A DNA stretch of 64,000 nucleotides, from assembly GCA_005656395.1 (NCBI GenBank), contig SRSI01000069.1, forward strand, positions 248,001 to 312,000, in the 5' to 3' direction. How positions within the stretch are numbered: the first letter of the stretch is position 1; every line of letters begins with the position of its first letter. This DNA is from Strongyloides papillosus (Eukaryota; Nematoda; Chromadorea; Rhabditida; Strongyloididae). Positions 21,377-33,116 of the stretch are shown here, one piece after another. The translations under genes were made by a program, and so were the position numbers. The notes beneath the pieces were generated by a model. The model worked only from the letters and a program-made list of their open reading frames with translations. It searched no databases and was not told where the DNA came from.

Positions 21377-22486
21377 GTTCCTGGACTGTTTCCTCCAGAT
21401 TACCTTGTTTTCCGAGACGGCTTCAGTTTTCACAACGTTTTGACGGGCAAGTTTCTCAGAGTAGTAATCCTTTTGAGAAAGATTCTTCTCCTTGATTCTA
21501 CAGACTGATTCCGAATGTCCAGGGAATCCACAGAATGTGCATTTAGATGAAGTACGGGTGGAAGTAGGTTTGGCGGTCTCGGGAAAGGCTTTGACGATCT
21601 CCTCCAAAGCATCCATGAGTGTCTCACTTGTGGCACTTTCGACGACGTATCTCTGAAGAGAAGTCAATGGTTCACGTAAGATTTTACCACAGAATTCACT
21701 TACGATGTAGGTTTCCGACTTGTCATTGAACGTGGAGAGGGTAAGAGTTGCCAGGGATTCAAGACCACGTCTGGTGAGAGTTGGTTTATGTAATCCGAAC
21801 TGTACTACCTTCTCTGTATCTGATTTGTCACGAGGAAGTCTTGAAGCAAGGGCGGCCTTGAAAGCATCGTAACTTGTGAAGTTGGAAGCAAGTGGGGCGA
21901 TGTGGGCATTGTCCATACCGAACTTGAGTTGGAGCCATTTGAGTTTGGTTTCATCGTCTGTAATGTTCTTCAACTGGAATTCCGTTTCAAGATTGGATAC
22001 CCAAGAGTAGAAAGACCATTCCTTCTTGTATGTAGGCGTCTCAGTGATCGTTTGTGGAACTGTTGGTGTTGTAGCTGACATATCTGGATCTGAAAAACAA
22101 TTGTGAGAATGGATTCGGGAAGTTGACGATAAATTGACATGAGGAGATTGCAATATACGGGAAAAATCTTTAGTATCTTTATCATCATTATCTAGATTGG
22201 GATCGTTGACATTATTCCACGTTTCATCATACAGTAGTTCATTCGCGGCGAGAACGTAGTTGCGGGCAAATGCAGTCGCGTCGGGATTCGGGATGGAAAT
22301 CATGGTACCGAAAAGGGCTTCAATTTCTTGGCGGATTCTCACGGTAAAGATGTTTGGAAGTTCTTGTTCCAATATGAAACGAACAAGAGCTGCTTTGGTT
22401 AGAGATTTGACAGTGCAAATGGCTTTGAGTTCCTCCGTTTTCATGTTTGATAGCTCGGAGGCTCTGGTAGATATAGAATACGACAT
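21374..22486 (-). CDS. Gypsy 1 gag polyprotein with zinc knuckle
   Basis: 370-aa ORF from the ATG at 22486. The N-terminus is helical with a SAP-like motif (ELKAICTVKSLTKAALVRF); the middle is capsid-like (WSFYSWVSNLETEFQLKN ... LPRDKSDTEKVVQFGL). A CCHC zinc knuckle C-x2-C-x4-H-x4-C (CTFCGFPGHSESVC) near res 318-331 binds RNA. pol is in the -1 frame relative to it, so a frameshift would be needed to make Gag-Pol. Confidence 0.88.
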   Translation of the reverse strand: MSYSISTRASELSNMKTEELKAICTVKSLTKAALVRFILEQELPNIFTVRIRQEIEALFGTMISIPNPDATAFARNYVLAANELLYDETWNNVNDPNLDNDDKDTKDFSRILQSPHVNLSSTSRIHSHNCFSDPDMSATTPTVPQTITETPTYKKEWSFYSWVSNLETEFQLKNITDDETKLKWLQLKFGMDNAHIAPLASNFTSYDAFKAALASRLPRDKSDTEKVVQFGLHKPTLTRRGLESLATLTLSTFNDKSETYIVSEFCGKILREPLTSLQRYVVESATSETLMDALEEIVKAFPETAKPTSTRTSSKCTFCGFPGHSESVCRIKEKNLSQKDYYSEKLARQNVVKTEAVSENKVIWRKQSRN

Positions 22487-22557
22487 GGTGCGGCTACAGT
22501 TGTTCGGGACCGTAGAGTGTAGACGTGACTATTGTACAGAATTTCGGCTTGCACAAT

Positions 22558-22677
22558 AGTTAAAATTTTTATTAAAGCGAACGAATGAATGAAATAAAAT
22601 AGGGTGAGATGAATAAATTTATATGAAAAACTGGGAAATTATCCCTCTAAGTGAGAGATTGGGATAAAATTCCAACT
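22558..22677 (-). repeat. 5' LTR of gypsy element 1
   Basis: 120 bp, AGTT..AACT ends, 118/120 identical to the 3' LTR by direct comparison. The inner side reads ATTGTGCAAGCC on the coding strand; I do not see a standard TGG-starting primer-binding site. Confidence 0.93.
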
Positions 22678-23438
22678 TTTAGTAAAAAATATGCTCTGCG
22701 GACCAGCCCTGATCAGCCGAAGGCGGGTCTAAGGTTGATTGATTAAAATTCTAATAATTAACAATATTTTATATAAACTAAAAATTTAATACTAACAATA
22801 TCTTAATTAAACTAATTTATTAATAAAATAACTTTTAAATTTTGATTGCCTAATTTTTAATTTTTTTTTAAATATATTGTACTATTAATGTGCCAATTTT
22901 TTACTATTTTAGAAATATTGAACCAGGGTAAGTACATTGCGTGTAATATTAAACCAACTCATCTAAATATTTAACGGTTATAAATCTAAAAAAATAGAAA
23001 TCAAAACCTCGAGAATCTATAAAATTAAACAAAGTTTTGAAAGTATTTAAAGTTAATTTTTTAATAATATTTAGATTGCATAAAGGAAAGATTTAAGTGA
23101 AACTGATTTAAAGAAATATGTTAAATATGACACATCAATTTCATGAATCTTAAGAATACATAAGAATCAATTCTAACAGATTAAGTTAAATCAGCATCAA
23201 ACTTGCTAGTTAACCGAATTTAGATTTTTTTTGAATAATAAAGTAAATTCTTAATCACATATTTTCCTTAATTTTCATAAACAAGTAATAATTATTTATT
23301 TATCAAGAAAAGCATGTATAAATATCATACAAAATAACAATAATATAATTATTTATTAAGATTTTCCTGAAGTCAATGGTAATTTCCAACTCTTGACTAT
23401 ATTCATATATGACTATTATTAAACTTTTTTCTGACAAT
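22678..23438. other. AT-rich intergenic DNA with one GC-rich hairpin
   Basis: Right flank of gypsy 1. At about 22700-22729 a GC-rich segment can fold (GACCAGCC pairing with GGCGGGTC, one mismatch), unlike the surrounding AT-rich DNA. It resembles no RNA gene I know. The rest shows no gene. Confidence 0.4.
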
Positions 23439-23919
23439 TTACTCCTCTTCATGTCCATCTAGTCGGATATTTCCAAGATTACAATTATAATCTTTGTCTT
23501 CTAAATTGACAGTTCCACTACTTCCTTTTTCTACTTCACTTTCAGATTTGTTACACTCGTCTGGAATTTTTTTTACCAATCGTTTATCTTGACCGTTAAA
23601 CTTATAATTAAATGTTACAGATAATTTATCTAAACAAATAAATTATTTTATTGTATATTCATCTACCTAATAAATCTTTTGAATCTATATACGTAGAAAG
23701 ATATATTTCTGAAGGGGTTTGTGTATAGTCAGCACTAGTAACTGTTAGGCCACTTTTTTGGAGTTTTCCATTGACATTACTAACACTTGGATATTCCCAT
23801 GAAAGCGTTCCGTCAACAATAACATTTAAACCTTTATTTTCCGAAATTGTAGAAGCTTCAGATGTTAAATTTCTAGATAATAAGATAATTATTGATGCTG
23901 TAAATATTTTTAAAAACAT
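23439..23919 (-). CDS. Transthyretin-like secreted protein, paralogue 1 (two exons)
   Basis: 147 aa from exons 23667-23919 and 23439-23629, joined by a 37-nt phase-1 intron (tttgtttag acceptor). The second exon is open only in the frame predicted by the splice. A signal peptide (MFLKIFTASIIILLSRN) is followed by the family strand VIVDGTLSW, a D-LLG motif, a strand KLSVTFNYKF, an IPDEC-like segment, and an acidic Cys-containing tail ending GHEEE. This layout fits the nematode transthyretin-like (TTR/TTL) family of extracellular beta-sandwich proteins, though diverged. Two paralogues lie at 50414 and 59873 with the same intron position. The function of most TTL proteins is unknown. Confidence 0.68.
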
Positions 23920-23980
23920 TATTACGAATTACGAAATACTTTGATACTATAGGAATAAAATTCTCTTAAATACTAAAAAT
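23920..23980 (-). promoter_or_regulatory. Conserved core promoter of TTR-like gene 1
   Basis: Read on the minus strand, a TATTTAAGAGAATTTTATTC element is followed by CTATAGTATCAAAGTATTT before the ATG. The same ordered elements precede the other two paralogues, so this is probably the TATA box plus start-site region. Confidence 0.6.
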
Positions 23981-26900
23981 TTTTATACAAAAATGCTAAA
24001 GATAAATATTTAAATCCATTCTATTGAGAATCAAAGAATAATAAATAAAATTACATTTTTGATATACTTATATTATTTTTATTACAAATTACAAAAATTT
24101 TAACATTATAAAATCAAATTTATAGTAGATAAGTAAATATATAAACGTTTTATCTTATATCAAAATACATAAAAAGGAGCGAACAATCAAGTACGATAAA
24201 TAAAAAAATGTTTATTAAAAAATGCTTGTAGTTACTTGTAACATAGTACTTAAAATAAGCAAAATAATAAATTACAAACATACAAGTATTAATTTAGAAT
24301 GTGTGATGAATGATAATATTCGGTATAAGAAAGTGATTTAAATAACAAAATAAAAATGAAATCTAATTAGTGAGACTTTTATTTGTTTTTAAATGGTTCA
24401 TATGTAATCTTTATGCCATTCTTTCTTATAAAGATCGAAGTTTTATTTTAAAAACAATTAGAGTACGTTTTCAATATTGTTTATATTTGATTTAATATTC
24501 TTTAAAACTTGGTAGAGTTTATCCTAAATTATATCAATTTTTATAAAAAAGTATTTTATCTATAGAATTAAGATTTACTTTTTATTCAGGATTATATGTT
24601 TAAAAAATAACATTTGTGCATTAAAAATTTCGATTATTTTTAATGCATAATAATAAAATACTAATAATAGTTTGATTTTTTCTTTCATTATGACCAAACA
24701 TGAGTAACTAAAGATAAACATATTTTTTGGTGGACTAATATCTAATCAAATTTTATTACGAATAAGTTTAAAACAATTTAAAATAAAAAATGCTCACTGA
24801 TGTTATCTTTCAATGTATTTGATCAATGATAGATTATTTGCTTAACATATAAAAATTGGAGAAAAATAATATTATAAAAAATCAGTATGGTTATATTATT
24901 GACATAATCGCAAAACCATCTTTTTAAACAATCGCGCTAAATAAATAAAACAAAAAATGGTTTTTGAAATACGAATGTTTTTTATCCGAATTTCCAATTT
25001 CTTTCTGTAAACTTTAAACATTTTTAGAAAACTTTTTATTGTTTTAACTATTTTTTTAAATCAAAAACTCAGCAGATCAGCAAGAACATTATAACCTCTG
25101 TTTATGTAGGATAGTTGTACTAGTAGAATGTGTATAGATTCAATTAAGTCAATGTTGTGTTTTTGTCAATTAATTTCAATTAAGTTTTGTAGAGATCTAT
25201 ATTTAGATTCTAATACTATAGATTAAAGATAGATTATTAATCCGAAGAATTGCAATGATTTTTAGGTAGATAGTAGTTCTAGATATGATAAAGAAGTTTC
25301 CATTTGTTTTGATGTTGGACTACTGTAGTATATCAGTATTTGTAGAGAATTGTCTTCAATCATTTGAAATAATAAGGTTCTTATATCTGTCTGTGATACA
25401 TTTACTTTTATCACTAGTAGTAAGTTTAGAGTTACGTATTAGGTTGGGAAAAAATAGGCGCTATAGAAAAAATTATATTAAACTATTATTTTTTCAAGTT
25501 GAAATAAACTTTATGACTCCAAAAAATATTCTTTTTATCTAATCTACCTTTACAAACAAAACGCAATTTTAGGTCTCTCGCTTTTTAAACAATTTCCATA
25601 TTTTTATTTAGTGAGTTATTTGAAGATATGTTCGAATGACACGTAATCTTTTAAGAATTTACTTTTCATTAAATGGTGTTAAACTAGATATATGTCAGAT
25701 AAATATGAGAGATGAAGCGAAGTTTCATATTATGATTTGTTCATTCTTTAAATACCATCTTTGAAAATACGGTGTCTAGCTCTTTTATGAAATAGTTTAA
25801 AATTTTTTTTGGTTACTAATTAAATAACAGCTATTTTAAATTTTTAGATTTAATTTTAAAATTTCTAACCAAACTTTCTTATTTTTAACAATTTTACTAG
25901 GTGATAAAATTTTTAACTTGTCATTTCAATATAAATCGACCATAACACTGGCTACAATTTCAAGATTCAAATTGCTACTACAATATTTTTCAAATCTCTT
26001 GACTACACTACTTTCAAAAGTAGTTTACTTGCCATATATTTTCAATTTATTTCTATGTGCTTGACTTACATTTTGGCTATGTTTGAGCTCGTAAGAAAAT
26101 ATAACACGTATTTAATGCTATAACGAAGTTTTTGTGAATTAGCTTGATTCTATCAAAACGTTGTGTTAAAATTAGTTAATTTACGAAATATTATTATATT
26201 AATTACCTCTATATTTTCAAACAAACAATGTCTTTATATAAATATATTTATTAAATTTTTTAACAAAAAAACTTTAAGAATAAAAATACGACTATTATAA
26301 TTCCATCAACCTAATAAAGATAATGAAGGTTAGTTAAATATTTTGTTAGCTATTGATAGAAATGAATTTTTTGGTTTATCTGACTAGTCAAGAGTTTCAG
26401 TTTATGTGATGCCATTTCTGAAAATGATTTTGTTATAGGTTGATGGGTTTTATTGGTATACGAAAATTGTTAAATGCTTGCAATCGTGAATGTAATTTTT
26501 GGAAGTTTTTAGAAGTTGAGTTATTTAATTTTCTACAGAGTTATAAGAAGAGTGATATTTACTGTTTTCAATGTTTTCTCAGAAGATGCTTGAAAATTTC
26601 TTGAAGAAATAACATTTCTTTATTTTCAAACTGCAAATAAATCAAGATACGATAAAAAAGTAATATTTATTATAACAACACTTTGAAAAAAGACAAGTAA
26701 TGAATGACAATATTTAATGAAAATATGATTATTATATAGTGACATTCTGTAGACGTGTACAAAATAAAAGTCTTTTTGAACTAATACTTTAATGATATCA
26801 TTAAATATATGTTTATTAGCTGGAAGATTATTATTTGTAAAAATTATGAGATTATCCTGAAATATTATCATTGTTGGAGACTTGTGGTTTGTCATTATCT

Positions 26901-27529
26901 GCTCATCAATAATTCACGTTGTCTTCGAAATATGATAAATAGATTGTTTCTTTCTTCAATTACCAGTATTCGGAACAAATATACATGTAGGTTGAAACGG
27001 AATGCTTATCGATTATAATTTTCGGACGACAATCGATGATAATTATTAAATTTTTTCATTTTTAGTGTTAGTAGTACATCAAATTCTTCTATTCTCATCA
27101 CATTTTTGAGAGAAATATTTTGAAATAATTTCAGTAGAGTTTTATTTGGTGATAACGTTAAATTATTCTATTTCTTCTCCTTCCGACGTACAAAGAATAC
27201 GAAAAATTTAAGACTAGTGTTGGTCACAAAAAACTTTATTTTTCACAAGTGGTAATTAACTTTTTAACACAAATTAGTGTTTTGCTTAAATATACGAATA
27301 AAGTGATTTTAATTATCGTTTGTATTCATCTTTATAATTGTTCGTGGTGGATTTTCCAGAGCGGAGTGAGAATTTAATTGAAGTTTCTTTTTAGTTTTAA
27401 TATTGTACGTGTGAGTTTTTATAGTAATGCTAAGTTTAGAAAGAACTGGAATTCCTGAGATAATGCCATTGTTTTAAAATCAATATTACTGATATACAAA
27501 CTATAATGAAAAGCTTGAGAGTTTTTAGA
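23981..27529. other. Gene-poor AT-rich DNA
   Basis: About 3.5 kb. The first ~550 bp (to roughly 24500) is homologous to the upstream flank of the TTR-like gene at 59873, with shared blocks such as gtctcactaattaga and tttaaatcacttt. Beyond that I see no gene; short ORFs such as the one near 26443-26605 look like chance or relic exons. Confidence 0.5.
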
Positions 27530-28710
27530 GAAAGTGATTTTTACTTGTTACATACTTCAGAACTCCACCAATTATCTGTGCCTTCTAGTACAAAAGATTG
27601 TTTGTTTTCAGATCCAAAAAAAGCTAGGTAAACTGCAAGAGATTATGGTAAAATAATAGAATTAGTTTCACTGTCGATTGATTCTAGAACACTCATGTTT
27701 TCAATGAATATTGGTTTTGATATAAGTCCATGATTTTTCTTTTCCAATACTCGAGAAGATGATCTTGCCTACTTTTTCATCGATGTGGGTTTTCTTTTTC
27801 CCTATGGTAACATTAAAGCATATTTTCAGTATTTTAATGTTTAGTGTGGGTGAACAGTACATTGACTTTGGATCTTTTTCAGTAACTTTAGAAAGTTTAT
27901 TTTATTTTAAGTTATTGGTAATTGAATCTAAGTGATTCCTTCCAGAAATGTAAAAATTTGTTGGAATCTTCTAACTATTTCTAAATTGCATCATTTTGAG
28001 AACATAGTAGTTAAAGATGTTCAAGTGCTTCAACGTCTGTTCTAAATAGATACATTGTTTTGAAATGAGAGTAGAACGTTTGAGCAGCTTGATGAAATGA
28101 TCTATTTTGTACAAATTGAAAAACTTGTAAGAGCGTTCCTTCAATTTGTGATCAACATTTCCTCTGTGAATTGTTATTTCATTGTGTATGTTAAATTCTC
28201 TAATGAGTTTTTCTGCTCACTGTAAAGTTGATCGTTGAATGATGAAACAGCTTGCTCACTTTTCAATTTAAAGATAAGATATTTAGTACCAAGCCATTAA
28301 CACCATCAAGAGTTAGTGCTCACTTTTATCACTAAAGAAAGTTTAAAATAACAAGTTCTGTGGAACATTTATAACCTGGAATCTTTTTTCATGACATTTT
28401 TTGTACAGTATTGATAGTGGTAGTAACCTTAGTGGGTTATGGATTCGTGAAATTTTGATTTGATAAACAAGTGTAGATGAAAGGTAGTTGATTTTACTTG
28501 ATCGTCTTCACTAAAGTGAACATATTCCTTTGAAGATATTCAACTATATTTCCGGGGTGCTTAACATTTATATTTACTGAGAAGAATTCAGGATTAGTTC
28601 TAAAAGTGTCAACAACTTCTTCCACAGACGTATAATGAAATTCAAAGATTTCTTCTCTTTCTGTGATAAGAGTCTGATGATTGTAGCTATAACGTTCGCC
28701 AGCAACTTAC
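27530..28710 (-). pseudogene. Decayed protein-coding gene, family not recognised
   Basis: On the minus strand a series of coding-like blocks interrupted by stops and shifts runs through ~1.2 kb: GERYSYNHQTLITEREEIF (near 28690-28630) to NIVEYLQRNMFTLVKTIK, then KSEQAVSSFNDQLYSEQ, ERSYKFFNLYKIDHFIKLL (near 28135), and FFGSENKQSFVLEGTDNWW (near 27560-27630). Codon content is richer in GC and Glu/Asp than the flanks. Each block is open for 40-70 codons, but no single frame survives. It looks like a dead gene in an otherwise empty stretch. Confidence 0.4.
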
Positions 28711-28879
28711 AGATGTTTAAAATCTTCTACAGAGCTTTATCAGTTAAAATTGCTTTGAAGAAAAGTTAATATTTTGTTATGTTTATGCGTTTTTTTCAAA
28801 AATGCACCGCGTTTTCAATTTGGCAACTATTAATTTTGTTATTTCATTATTAATATATAAAATTCACTTTTAAAATATA

Positions 28880-29231
28880 CAGTAGTCCCCCCGTATCCGC
28901 GGTTTCGTTATCCGCGGTTTCAGTTATCCGCGGTTTGAAAATTACTAGAAACTAGAAAATTACAACATGGGAGGGTACGTGCGATTTTTTTTTATTTTAG
29001 CTATCTTAAAGTACAAACTCTATTTACGGATAAATTTTTTATTTTTCTTTAAATTAAGCTAATTAAAAGATCATTGTTGTTTATAATTGTTGAAAATAAT
29101 ATATTTTAGCTATAATTTAAAGGTCTTAACACATGAAAAAATAATAAATACTACGGTTTGCTATTATCCGCGGTTTCGTTATCCGCGGTAGTTTCAGGAA
29201 CCAATCTACCGCGGATACGGGGGGACAACTG
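28880..29231. mobile_element. Tigger/pogo-type MITE, 352 bp
   Basis: Terminal inverted repeats CAGTAGTCCCCCCGTATCCG and the complement of CGGATACGGGGGGACAACTG, followed by internal ATCCGCGGTTTC direct repeats on both sides; flanked by TA (28878-28879 and 29232-29233). The CAGT(A/T)GTCCCCCC..ATCCGCGG end is characteristic of the pogo/Tigger branch of Tc1-mariner. No transposase inside, so non-autonomous. The GC-rich ends stand out sharply against the AT-rich host. Confidence 0.93.
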
Positions 29232-29233
29232 TA

Positions 29234-32200
29234 TTTTTAAGAAGCTAGCAAAAAATAACAATAGCTGTTATTAACATTAGTCAATAGTAGATAAAATAAA
29301 TTTTTCTTTTTCAATTTTCATTATGTAAATAATTCATAGGATGTTCATTTATTCACAATTTCTTAAAGTTGTATTTATTCATCAATCTTATGGAATTCAA
29401 TGTAGTTGTTTATCTAAAGTAATTGAAACTGGTTTCAAAAAGTTGAAGCATTATTAGAAGTAAATTTGCCAATTGTAGTTACAAATACTATTTTATATTT
29501 TGATTATGATTTTGAACAGATGTTTCAATTTTAGTTTCAATAATATTCTGTTTTTTACTGATAAAATATGAAATTTTTTTTCGCTTCTTATCAACTCAAC
29601 AACAACAATACATTGAATTGATTGACATTATCAAAAAGGATTACATTAGACGATTTTAACATGTTACATTTTAGAAGATATAATGTAAAGTACCATTATT
29701 TGCATATTAGTATAGTAAAGAAATTATTTGATAAATTATTGATATATTTAATTTTAAAAAGATACAAATTGCAAAGTAAAATATTTACTAAAGTTATAAT
29801 GTTTACATCGGATTTTAATATATTTATAGTTTGTTTTACGAAAAAATGCCAAATTTTACAAATTTTTGTTCATTTTTAGAAAGCTTTTTAATCAGAAAAC
29901 ATAAATTTTTAATTGTAACAATGTTCAAATTAATTTAAATATAATGTTTAGGAAATTAACAAAATAAACGACCTAATGTTATTAGAAACTTATCCGGGTA
30001 AAAGTATTTTATTTTCTAACTTTAATATTACATTTTATATTTTTTCTTTTTGTACAAAAAGTAAAGATGAAAATAAAAGTGATATATAAAGTTTTTTGTA
30101 TGAATCTAGAAAATTAAATAAAATCAAACTATAAAAACTGACTATATTTATTATTTGGGAAGAATTAAATTTTTTTTCACAAACCATTCTAACATTGATA
30201 AATGAATTCTTTTACACAAAGCATTAAATATTGATCTAAATTTGGTTGATGGTTTAGCTAGTTCTACCTTTATATCAATAATATTTTGACGGTTTATTTA
30301 TGAAAAACATCTTAAAGCAGCTCTAAAATAAAAAGTTTTGCTTTGAAAAAAATCGTACTTTTAAATATTCTAAAAATCTAACAAATTTTCTACTTTTTTT
30401 TGTATCTGTAAGATTTTTATCTTTATATCTTGAAAATGCACTAAAATATTTTAAGTTAATTTTTTCTTTTTCAATATTAATAATATTTCCACCATTATTA
30501 ATTATAATTTTTCTTTAAAACTAAAAATATGACATCTTTAAAAATCAAATATAGACGTACATTAGAAATTTGTTGGATAAACTTTTAAGTAAAAACTAAA
30601 CTTTATTTAAAAATTTCAAAGTTAGAATAACTTTTACATTATTATCTGTCACAATAAAACACCACCTTCCCTACTATCAACTATTGTTTAAAATGATCGT
30701 ATCACTAATCAGATATCATGTTTTAAACGATTGTTTTTACAAATTATTATTTAAAAAATAATAATGCTTTCATCTGTTTCAATGATAAAAAAAGCTCTTG
30801 CTACATGATTGATAATTGAAATAATCGCTGGTAGATTTGCTTGGAAAAACATTATCAGTAATACAAAAAACAATTCAAAAATTTTAATATCTCCTAACAA
30901 TGTGTAGATCACTGATGATCATTATCATATTAAAAGAAATTTGCTTATATTTTCACCGTTATTGCACATTACCTGTAGAAAAATTGGGAAAAAAATCATA
31001 TTTCGGTAATTTAAATATGTTTCTATTGATCTGTTGCTATAATCAAAAACATTACAAATGTTTGGCCTAAAATAACATTATACTAATGTGAAAACTGATC
31101 ATAGTTGCAAATTTCAAAATTTACTTTAATTAAATGTCTATAAAACAAAACAGTTTGTACTTTCATTATTAATAAAATATTTTATGTATCTTTATAAAAT
31201 ATACTTTTAGTAAAGTAAATCAGAGTTTTTCTTCATTTTATTCAAAAAGAAAAGTTATGGATTTTAAGTGAATAATTATTAAATTTTTTCAAATATTTTA
31301 TAACAATTTTTAATTAAAGTTTTTGGTATTTTTTAAATTCATATTTAAAAATGTATATAAAGGCACAAAATTAGTACATTAAAAATGACTTTTTATAAAA
31401 AAAGATCATGATGCTCATTTCCTAACATATATTTTTTAATCTATTGTTTTATTGTTAAGCAAATTTGAAAGTTTAAATAACTTAAGTAAGTAAATACTTT
31501 ATTAAATAAAGGCAAATTAATAATTATATATACTATGCAATCTTATATATTTACTTTACATAAATAACCGAATTAAAGATTCAAATTTTTGAGAAATTCA
31601 ATATAATTTATGATCATATTCAAATTTACCTCACAAAAAAAGCATGGAAATGAATTCTGAATCTTATATTATCATTTTACTCGATATAAAAGTATTATCG
31701 TCTCTGTAATTTAAATATCTGTTTTTTAAATTAAATTATAATTGTAATAATTGTTTTGTTCAATTTATATGTTAATTACAGTTTGTTAGAGGTAAAAATG
31801 CTTTCATTGTAAATGTGTGTAATACTGTCGGAAATATCGTACAATTGTTATCTAATATGTAAAGATTTTTTTTCTAGCTTTCAATAGTATTTATATACCA
31901 AAGGCGACGCTACTTTTATAAGAGATGAAGTGATTATATAAAAATCAAATTTTTTTTCATACACTTTCATGGTAAAATATTAATTGCCTATAAACTTTAT
32001 AATGACAGATGTTTATACTATGTAAATAGCTGAATTAATAAATCAAAAATGAATCTTTTCTCTTACTAAATTTGATATTTTTAAGTCTCTCAAATTAATA
32101 TTTAATTTTCTTTAAAAATTGTACCTTCCCTTAGTTGCATCACAAAAATATAATGACTAGTAATAATTATTATAATGTTAATTTATTATTTTAAAACATA

Positions 32201-32446
32201 CGAGGTGAAATTAGAGTATTTTTATATCCACTAAAATTATTTTATAACAATTTATCTCGTTTGTTTTGAGCTACGTATATTCAAACATGTATCTTACTAA
32301 TATGATTCTATGATCTCTACTTTGCTTCTTATTTATATTTTTTACTAGCCTGCATGCTCTTTCAATGTTTTGAATATGACCATTTGTGTTTAGATCGACA
32401 AAATTAAATTTTTAATTCACTTGTAAATGCTGATATCTAGATATAT
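29234..32446. other. Gene-free AT-rich DNA
   Basis: About 3.2 kb in which I find no gene, RNA or clear repeat. Longest ORFs are Ile/Lys/Phe-rich and look random. Confidence 0.5.
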
Positions 32447-32701
32447 TTACTTTCGAGTATCCCATCCACATATTCGAGATGATAAGAATTTACTTGTTAC
32501 TATTCTTTTAAACACCTCGGTTAAAGTTGAAAAACTTCTGTCTTTTACCGGCTTTACAAAGCACTCTTTGGTCTCTATGCAGATTCCACCAAAACACCAT
32601 TGTTGCTCTTTCACTATCACGCAGTGATTCTTTCTTCTTACAAACATCTTCTCATCTACCTTCATTGTAAATCTACTTTTTTCCATCTTAGTTTGCATCA
32701 C
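32447..32701 (-). pseudogene. Relic of a Merlin (ISXO2/IS1595-like) DDE transposase
   Basis: An 84-codon open segment has the family core: KVDEKMFVRRK followed by QQWCFGGICIETKECFVKPV and DRSFSTL, matching the ISXO2-like pattern (D-E-x-K/M-F...W-x-F-G-G...ET...CF-x-x-P-V-x-D-R-S). The normal continuation to the second catalytic Asp is lost; the frame ends in RICGWDTRK. Stops lie immediately upstream. Merlin elements are known in several animal groups. No terminal repeats identified. Confidence 0.75.
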
Positions 32702-33108
32702 TGCTTCTTATAAAGACACAACTCTTTAAGATAGTACGACCAGTCTACGGTTGTATTGTGGTTTTTTTTCTAGTTTTATCTTGCAAAATTTCACGGAAGT
32801 TATTTTAAGAAGCCAATAGTAGATAAGGAGAGCTATCGTTTTATAAAGTATTCCGAAACCTTCAAAAGATGTCCCTATTCTTATTTTACTATCTTTTCTA
32901 CAATTTGCAACGAAGCAACGTTAAGGTACTTGATTTCTTATTACCAGCTACATTTCATGTCCATTTACATATATTTTTGGCTTTGAAAAAAGCTTATGTT
33001 CTGTAAGAAATTTGATGCAGCCTTCTTAATCAGGTATATATGCATTAAGTTTCAAGAAATTCATTTTAGAAATAAACTAATGATTGAAAAATGCTAATTA
33101 ATTTATTA
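32702..33108. other. AT-rich DNA between two transposon relics
   Basis: May include the remains of the Merlin element's end. No gene or recognisable terminus seen. Confidence 0.4.
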
Positions 33109-33116
33109 TAAATAAT

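Larger units (their letters stand above)
18809..22677 (-). mobile_element. Ty3/gypsy LTR retrotransposon 1, 3.87 kb, integrase-truncated
   Basis: Complete LTR-to-LTR element on the minus strand: 120-bp LTRs at 18809-18928 and 22558-22677 differing at two positions, flanked by a 5-bp target duplication TTTAG (18804-18808 and 22678-22682). LTR ends are AGTT..AACT. A purine-rich tract (CCCGGGAGGAAGGAAG on the coding strand) abuts the 3' LTR. Order gag, protease, RT, RNase H, partial integrase. It is shorter than usual (~5 kb) because most of the integrase core is missing. Near-identical LTRs imply a recent insertion, so it was probably mobilised in trans. Confidence 0.93.

Noticed and set aside
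25630..25640. tRNA B-box-like gttcgaat
   Set aside because: No matching A box, acceptor stem or cloverleaf around it; no tRNA gene could be supported anywhere in the window.
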